This document shows, piece after piece, positions 59,302-64,000 of a stretch of DNA of 64,000 nt (its first letter is position 1; every line of letters begins with the position of its first letter). A program made the translations under genes and the position numbers. The notes below the pieces were generated by a model. It was not told where the DNA came from and did not search any database. It was given only the letters and a program-made list of their open reading frames with translations. The stretch comes from Larix kaempferi (Eukaryota; Streptophyta; Pinopsida; Pinales; Pinaceae): contig BSBM01000964.1 of NCBI GenBank assembly GCA_027924585.1, positions 2,271,001 to 2,335,000 of the forward strand, written 5' to 3'.

Positions 59302-60069
59302 ATGGTTATAGTTGTTACCCGCGTGGGAGCAAAAACCATGGAGGAAGCACTTGCAGCCATCCAAACCAAACTCCAAGATCTGGATGAAAAATTTCTCAGC
59401 CTCCATCTTCAGCATTCAGACATGAACAATAACCGACAGGAAGAATCTTCTGCAGCCAATGGGTTCTCTTCTTCTAGCACTTTCCGTGATCCGAAGCTTG
59501 AATTTCCTCGCTTTAATGGTACTGATCCAACTTGATGGATATATCATGCAGAAAAGTATTTCAGTCTGCATAATACTTTTGATGTCCAAAAAGTTCCACT
59601 TGCATCCTTTCATTTGTAACAGAAAGCCTTTCAATGGCACCGTTGGTACATTAAGGCTCATGACGAGCCAAAATGGACAGATTTTTTCCAACTCCTTTTG
59701 CAATGATTTGGTCTTAGTGCTTTTGATGACTTCACCGGAGCGCTCACTAAACTTCGTCAAATTGGCACTGTGAGAGAGTATCAGACAAAATTTGAGAAAC
59801 TATCCAACCACACAGAAGGATTGTCTGCTGACTTCTACAGGAGTTGTTTTATTAGTGGTCTTAAGGATGAAATCCACGCAGAGGTCAAAATGTTCTGTCC
59901 CAACACAATGATGGAAGCCCTGGGGTTGGCTAAGTTGGCATAAGACAAGATTGATGCCCAACAACATTCCAAACCCACTTTTGTTCCCTTCCGAAATATG
60001 GGTTCTCAATGACCTCTCATCCCGCTAGCTCCTCGACCAACTCCTATCAAGTATTAGTCCGAAACAGAG
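59302..60069 (+). pseudogene. gypsy derivative gag
   Basis: Starts near MEEALAAIQTKLQDLDEKF (ATG at 59338; 59302 is the in-frame upstream ATG). Contains KLEFPRFNGTDPT, W-IYHAEKYF, then LTKLRQIGTVREYQTKFEKLSNH and FISGLKDEI, the usual chromovirus gag core. No frameshift, but stops at 59533 (TGA, where Gly GGA is usual), about 59617 (TAA), 59704 (TGA), 59941 (TAA), 60010 (TGA) and about 60057 (TAG). Confidence 0.9.
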
Positions 60070-61821
60070 ATGCAGGCATGCAGAGAAAAAGGGCTTTGTT
60101 ATAATTGTGATGAAAAATTCACTTGGGGACATGGATGTGTTCAACAAAAGCTCTATCTCTTGCATGTGGATTCTCCTCCCGCCTTTGAAGTTGGTGGAGA
60201 AGCTCCAGATACACCGGATGATCAGATCAACATTCAGGAGCCGCCTATTGACTTCCCATCTCAGGAAGACCACCCAGAGATATCTCTCCATGTTGTATCT
60301 GGCATCACCACCCCCCAAACAATGCGGGTCATGGGTTACTTCAGGAAGCTTCCTCTTACAATACTTATTGATTCTGGTAGCACTCATAACTTCATTGACC
60401 CTCAGATCGCCAAACATGCTGATTTTTTTTTCCATCCTTGCTCCAACTTTGAAGTCATGGTTTCCAATGGGGGAACCTTACCTTGCAAGGGAAAGTGTTA
60501 CAATGTGTGTATCTCTATGGAAGATTATAATGTGCGCTCTGACATGTTTGCCTTGTCCTTAGGCGGATGTGATGTGGTTTTGGGCATTCAATGGTTATGC
60601 ACACTTGGCCCCATATTATGGGATTTTGCTGAACTTTGGATGCAGCTTTCAGTCAATGGGACACAACACAAATTTATGGGCTTACGACCAACGTCTCTCC
60701 GCATCATCAGTTCACATCGCCTGGAAAAGATCCTTAAGAAGAATTCACATGGTGTCATCGTTCAGCTCCATTCGATCCAGATGCACCCACCAACAGTCTC
60801 CACTACTTCCTTGGATAGATATGTAGGTGTCTTTGTTGCACCAGTGGGCTTGCCGCCTTCAAGAGACCTTTCTGGTAAGCATTTAGCCGCATCTACATCT
60901 CAGCAGGAAATGATGGCTCTTTTTCCTGTAGTACAGAAGTGGCAGCCATCCCTACTAGGAAATTATTTATGCATCAAGACTGATCTCCAAAGTCTAGAAC
61001 ATTTTTTGGAACAACGAGTCTCCTCACCAGCACACCGGAAATGGGTTATCCAACTCATGGGTTATGACTATGCGATCACTTACAAGAAGGGTAAGGATAA
61101 TACAGTGGCAGATGCTCCTTCTCGCCAATTTGATGACCCAGTTTCTCTTACAGCTATTTCTCTGCTTGTTCCAACTTGGTTGCAATATGTTCAATAGGGC
61201 TATCTCTTCTATGAACTCCATGCTTCTTCATCGGCAGGGCACTCTGGGTTCCTCAAAACCTATGACCGGGAACAATGTAACTTCTTTTGGCAGGGACTGA
61301 AAATGAAAATTCACCAGATGGTGGTTGAGTGTGATACTTTCCAGGTCAACAAGGGTGAAACGACACTCCTTTCGGGACTGCTCGAACCCTTGCCCATCCC
61401 TACACAGATGTGGAGAGCTATTTCTATGGATTTCCTAGAAGCATTCCAGTGGTACAATACCACATCTAAAAGGACACCATATGAAGCAGTTTATGGACAG
61501 GCATTGCCAGTTCTTCTTCCATACACGCTCAGTAGCTCCCCAGTTCAGGAAATTGACTCGGTTCTTCAAAACCGTGATCAAATTCTTCTCATTCTACAGG
61601 ACAATCTTCACATGGAAAGAATTCGACTGAAACAACAAGCCGATCAACACCGTTCTGAACGCACTTTTCACGCAACTGATATGGTCCTTCTTCATCTACA
61701 GCCTTCCAAGCAATCCTCCCTGAAACTCAAAAGGCGTCAGTGGGCCGGAATGCAACCCGAGGATGTTATAGAGGAACCACTCCTTCAGATTCTGCATCAA
61801 TTTCCACATCTAAAGCTTTGA
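60070..61821 (+). pseudogene. gypsy derivative pol with two internal in-frame deletions
   Basis: Same frame as gag. Knuckle LCYNCDEKFTWGHGC, protease LTILIDSGSTHNF (D-S-G), then the start of the reverse transcriptase (GLPPSRD) runs directly into the late RNase H region (KHLAASTSQQEM; KTDLQSLEHFLEQRVSS; YKKGKDNTVADAPSRQ). Later, an integrase start (ISMDFLEAF) runs directly into its far end (WYNTTSKRTPYEAVYGQ). So the whole reverse transcriptase catalytic part and the integrase DDE core are missing, yet the frame continues; only TAG at 61195 breaks it. Any movement would have relied on enzymes from an intact relative. Confidence 0.92.
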
Positions 61822-61850
61822 GGACAAATCTTTTTCTAAGGGAGAGGGGA

Positions 61851-62253
61851 TGTTAGGAACCCATGTCAACCATTCTATTTACTTTGTTAGTATATTGTTG
61901 TTGGACGCATATGCTTTGTAAGTCGTCCCGTAGTATTTGTTGATCCATAGTTTGTATTATTGTTGTTGGACGCATATGCTTTGTAAGTCATCCTGTAGTA
62001 ATTGTTGATCCATATTTTGTATTGGCCCATGGTTTGTATTGACACATGGTATTGACCCATGGTATTGGCGCCTAGACTTAGTATATAAGTTTGTGTTGAG
62101 ACCAATGAAGGTACTGTGAAGTTATTTGTATTGAGCTTGCTCAAAGGAGGTTTCCCCCTCGAAGTGGCCTACGATCAATAAAAGTGATTCTGAGTTCTGT
62201 TATTTTTGCTATCTCATGTATTTTCATTAAGTAATTGTTGTAGGTTCTTCACA
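61851..62253 (+). repeat. gypsy derivative 3' LTR
   Basis: 403 bp, same length as the 5' LTR with no indels, preceded by AAGGGAGAGGGGA. Confidence 0.95.
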
Positions 62254-62258
62254 TAGAA

Positions 62259-63264
62259 TACCTACGGTGGATTTTTACATTCAAATTAACTAGTTTGGAT
62301 GTAGGCTTGAGAAAACGAAGGACCCTGGTGTTCTTATTTACAATTGTTTGTGACAACACACGACGAGCCGCATTGCGGTCCTTTAAACGTGTGTTCTTAC
62401 CAATTTTACCAAATGCATCTACTAAGCTTTTAACTATATGAGAACTTGGTTCATAATTCTTTATCATATTTATCCCTAACTTTTTCCTAACAATATTCAT
62501 GCCCCTATATTTTAACAATGATAAAAATAATCTACATTTATCTCCATCACATTTAGAAACAAAATATTTATCAAGTATTTGTTGAGTTTGATAAGCAATA
62601 CTACGTTTAGATAGCGTACCTTCAATGGAATTGAGGAGACGTTCATCAACTTGTATACGCTTCGAAGTTCTTCGACGTGTGCTTGCTAATGGATGTAAGG
62701 GGGTTGGAATTCTACCATGCAGCACATCACCAAGATGCTCTGGCGTTTCAGTAGTAGCTTGTTGTCCTTCATTTTCTTCCTGGTAGTTGGATGGTGGAAG
62801 TCCAACATCCTCATCAATGGTCCGGATAACATTTTCTTCTTCAATAGTAGGCTCCATGTCCAACGCCTCTATGCTTCATCACTTGTATAACCACAAGAGG
62901 TGAACAAATTTTGTGTTTCTTCATGAGCTTCATCTTGAGATGGTAACTTATCACTTTCACTTGAAGTGGGAATTGAAACATCCCCTAATGAGCACCTACG
63001 TTTTGCTTCTTGATTACTTCCATGGGGTGCTTGTTCAACAACTATTGTGGAAATTGAAGGTCCCTCTAGTGAATGCTTCCTTTTTTCTTGTCGTGGATTA
63101 ATAGGATGAATTGTGGTATCCTCTATAATTGGATTTGGATTAGTTTCCAAAGAAAGCCTTCGATTCATCATGTCTATTCTTTTCTTTCCTTTCTCTTCTT
63201 CAATGACTTCTTGAGGTCTTTCCTGCCTTGCCGATTTTCTTCCTCGGTTACGTGCATTCCCCAT
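62259..63264 (-). pseudogene. transposase-like gene, 5' third
   Basis: Minus strand from the ATG at 63264 (MGNARNRGRKSARQE), chosen because the basic N-terminus follows directly; an in-frame upstream start exists at 63279. The first 130 codons are Arg/Lys/Glu-rich and low-complexity. A one-base frameshift lies near 62865. The second part (62863-62259) is folded-looking: TQQILDKYFVSKCDGDKC, LSLLKYRGMNIVRKKLG, ARRVLSQTIVNK. It ends at HRRYS exactly at the TAGAA target duplication of the gypsy insert and continues at 57739. With the 3' part it makes a protein of roughly 900 residues or more. Confidence 0.65.
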
Positions 63265-63854
63265 CACCACAATGATCAATTCAGTATAGTTTGTTTTTGT
63301 TGCTCCTCAATTACAAGCTTTCAAACCTTTAGTGCTTTCTAGAACTATAGATCCTTCAAGTTGCTTCAATCTTCCTTCTCAATTGTTCATATTTCCCATC
63401 AAAACAATGATGAATGAGAAAATTTACCTTTGGTGCTCTTCAATAATAAGAAAATGAAAGTTAAATCATAAATTGTTCCTCAAGTTGATTCTCTTGTACA
63501 AGTGTGTATATCCACCATCACCATGAAATGTTCTTGAAGCTTGATATCTTATCTTGTGTGCTCCTCAAATATAGGCAAATGAATCTTTCAAAGACCTTAT
63601 CTTTGGTGTTATTCAATTGGAGATTCTTCAAGCTTGTTGATTATCTTCTTCAAATATGGCCATATAACCCAACACCATATTGAGCAACCATGAAAGATGT
63701 CCTTAATGCTGCACCTGCATAACAAAAATAATGATGGAGATGGTGTACATTGTGAATATTTCCAATGGCGGGCTCGTGCTCTGTTCAAAAAATCGCGAGA
63801 TATCTTGTTTTTGCATAGATAGAGTAAAGTTGCTCTCGTACAGGGACAGTCCAC
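63265..63854 (-). other. leader region of the transposase-like gene
   Basis: Between the TATA box and the ATG, with no supported coding region. A TCTTCAA/CTTCAAG-rich stretch (63350-63660) suggests an untranslated leader, possibly with an intron. Confidence 0.4.
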
Positions 63855-63862
63855 TATTTATA
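63855..63862 (-). promoter_or_regulatory. TATA box for the transposase-like gene
   Basis: TATAAATA on the minus strand, just inside the right-end CG-rich repeats and upstream of the gene. A promoter lying in the terminal region is usual for plant DNA transposons. Confidence 0.5.
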
Positions 63863-63868
63863 CAGTGC

Positions 63869-63941
63869 CAAAATGCACACGCGTTATTTAAAGGTAAAAC
63901 ACGCACGCGATATGGAGAATAAAAACGCGCATGCGATATGG
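63869..63941. repeat. CG-rich subterminal-type repeats, right side
   Basis: Three strings AAAATGCACACGCGTTAT, AAAACACGCACGCGATATGG and AAAAACGCGCATGCGATATGG at 63869, 63897 and 63921. They share the AAAA-NGCRYRYGCGWTATG pattern with 47227-47304, in the same orientation. The window ends soon after, so the outer terminus cannot be seen. Confidence 0.65.
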
Positions 63942-64000
63942 TTAACCAAAATAAATAGGTTAGGTGCACGACTAGGGCAACGAATAATATCAAAAGAAAA

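Larger units (their letters stand above)
57740..62258 (+). mobile_element. Ty3/gypsy deletion derivative inserted in the transposase-like gene
   Basis: The element is 57745-62253, with 403-bp LTRs (57745-58147 and 61851-62253), primer-binding site, gag, a shortened pol, a polypurine tract (about 61838-61850), and a perfect 5-bp target duplication TAGAA (57740-57744 and 62254-62258). By eye the LTRs differ at about 19 positions (near 5%), mostly transitions. Pol lacks the reverse transcriptase and the integrase core, so the element is non-autonomous. Removing it and one TAGAA rejoins the minus-strand gene in frame. Confidence 0.96.

Overview
The window looks like nuclear DNA of a seed plant. 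Its mobile elements are plant types: Ty3/gypsy chromoviruses, a Ty1/copia element primed by initiator Met tRNA, and an L1-class LINE carrying an RNase H. It also has a nuclear-type tRNA-Gln and short GT-AG introns. The density of old, nested, stop-riddled elements and the lack of any complete ordinary gene suit a gymnosperm (conifer-like) intergenic or giant-intron region. That is an inference; no species marker is visible.

Layout. 1-2786: unexplained DNA, then the 3' part of a decayed chromovirus (integrase, chromodomain-like tail), followed by its LTR. 4347-10409: a full-length Ty1/copia element with matching LTRs, PBS, PPT and a 5-bp target duplication (TGTAT). 10415-15862: remains of a minus-strand copia element (PPT-like 3' end, gag with zinc knuckle) containing a clean 1,027-bp tandem duplication. 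17090-18540: a long degenerate TTGGTTGA-like tract hit by a tRNA-derived SINE with a 20-bp target duplication. 19178-20404 and 27827-29046: two copies of a 1.2-kb repeat, each holding a tRNA-Gln (one intact, one damaged). They bracket a second chromovirus fragment and a good candidate exon of an unknown minus-strand gene. 29-36 kb: AT-rich DNA with several tandem arrays and a third tRNA-Gln-like sequence. 37331-44037: a full-length minus-strand L1 LINE with a 13-bp target duplication and an ATGA overlap between ORF1 and ORF2.

47.2-63.95 kb is the most interesting part. Two multi-exon genes converge. A plus-strand gene of unknown family (49463-51644) starts near the left end. A minus-strand transposase-like gene (63264-55431) starts near the right end, beside a TATA box. 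CG-rich repeats of related sequence lie at both ends, and satellite and (GAT)n DNA lies between the gene tails. I read this as one large, decayed, two-gene DNA transposon or a domesticated derivative. A 4.5-kb gypsy element with its own 5-bp target duplication (TAGAA) split the minus gene. Subtracting that element puts the two halves back in one reading frame.

Almost every coding relic is broken mainly by in-frame TAG codons where the family expects Gln (CAG) or Trp (TGG), and by a few TGA codons in place of CGA. This fits long-term decay of methylated cytosines. The parts therefore do not form a working pathway; they record successive waves of insertion and silencing.
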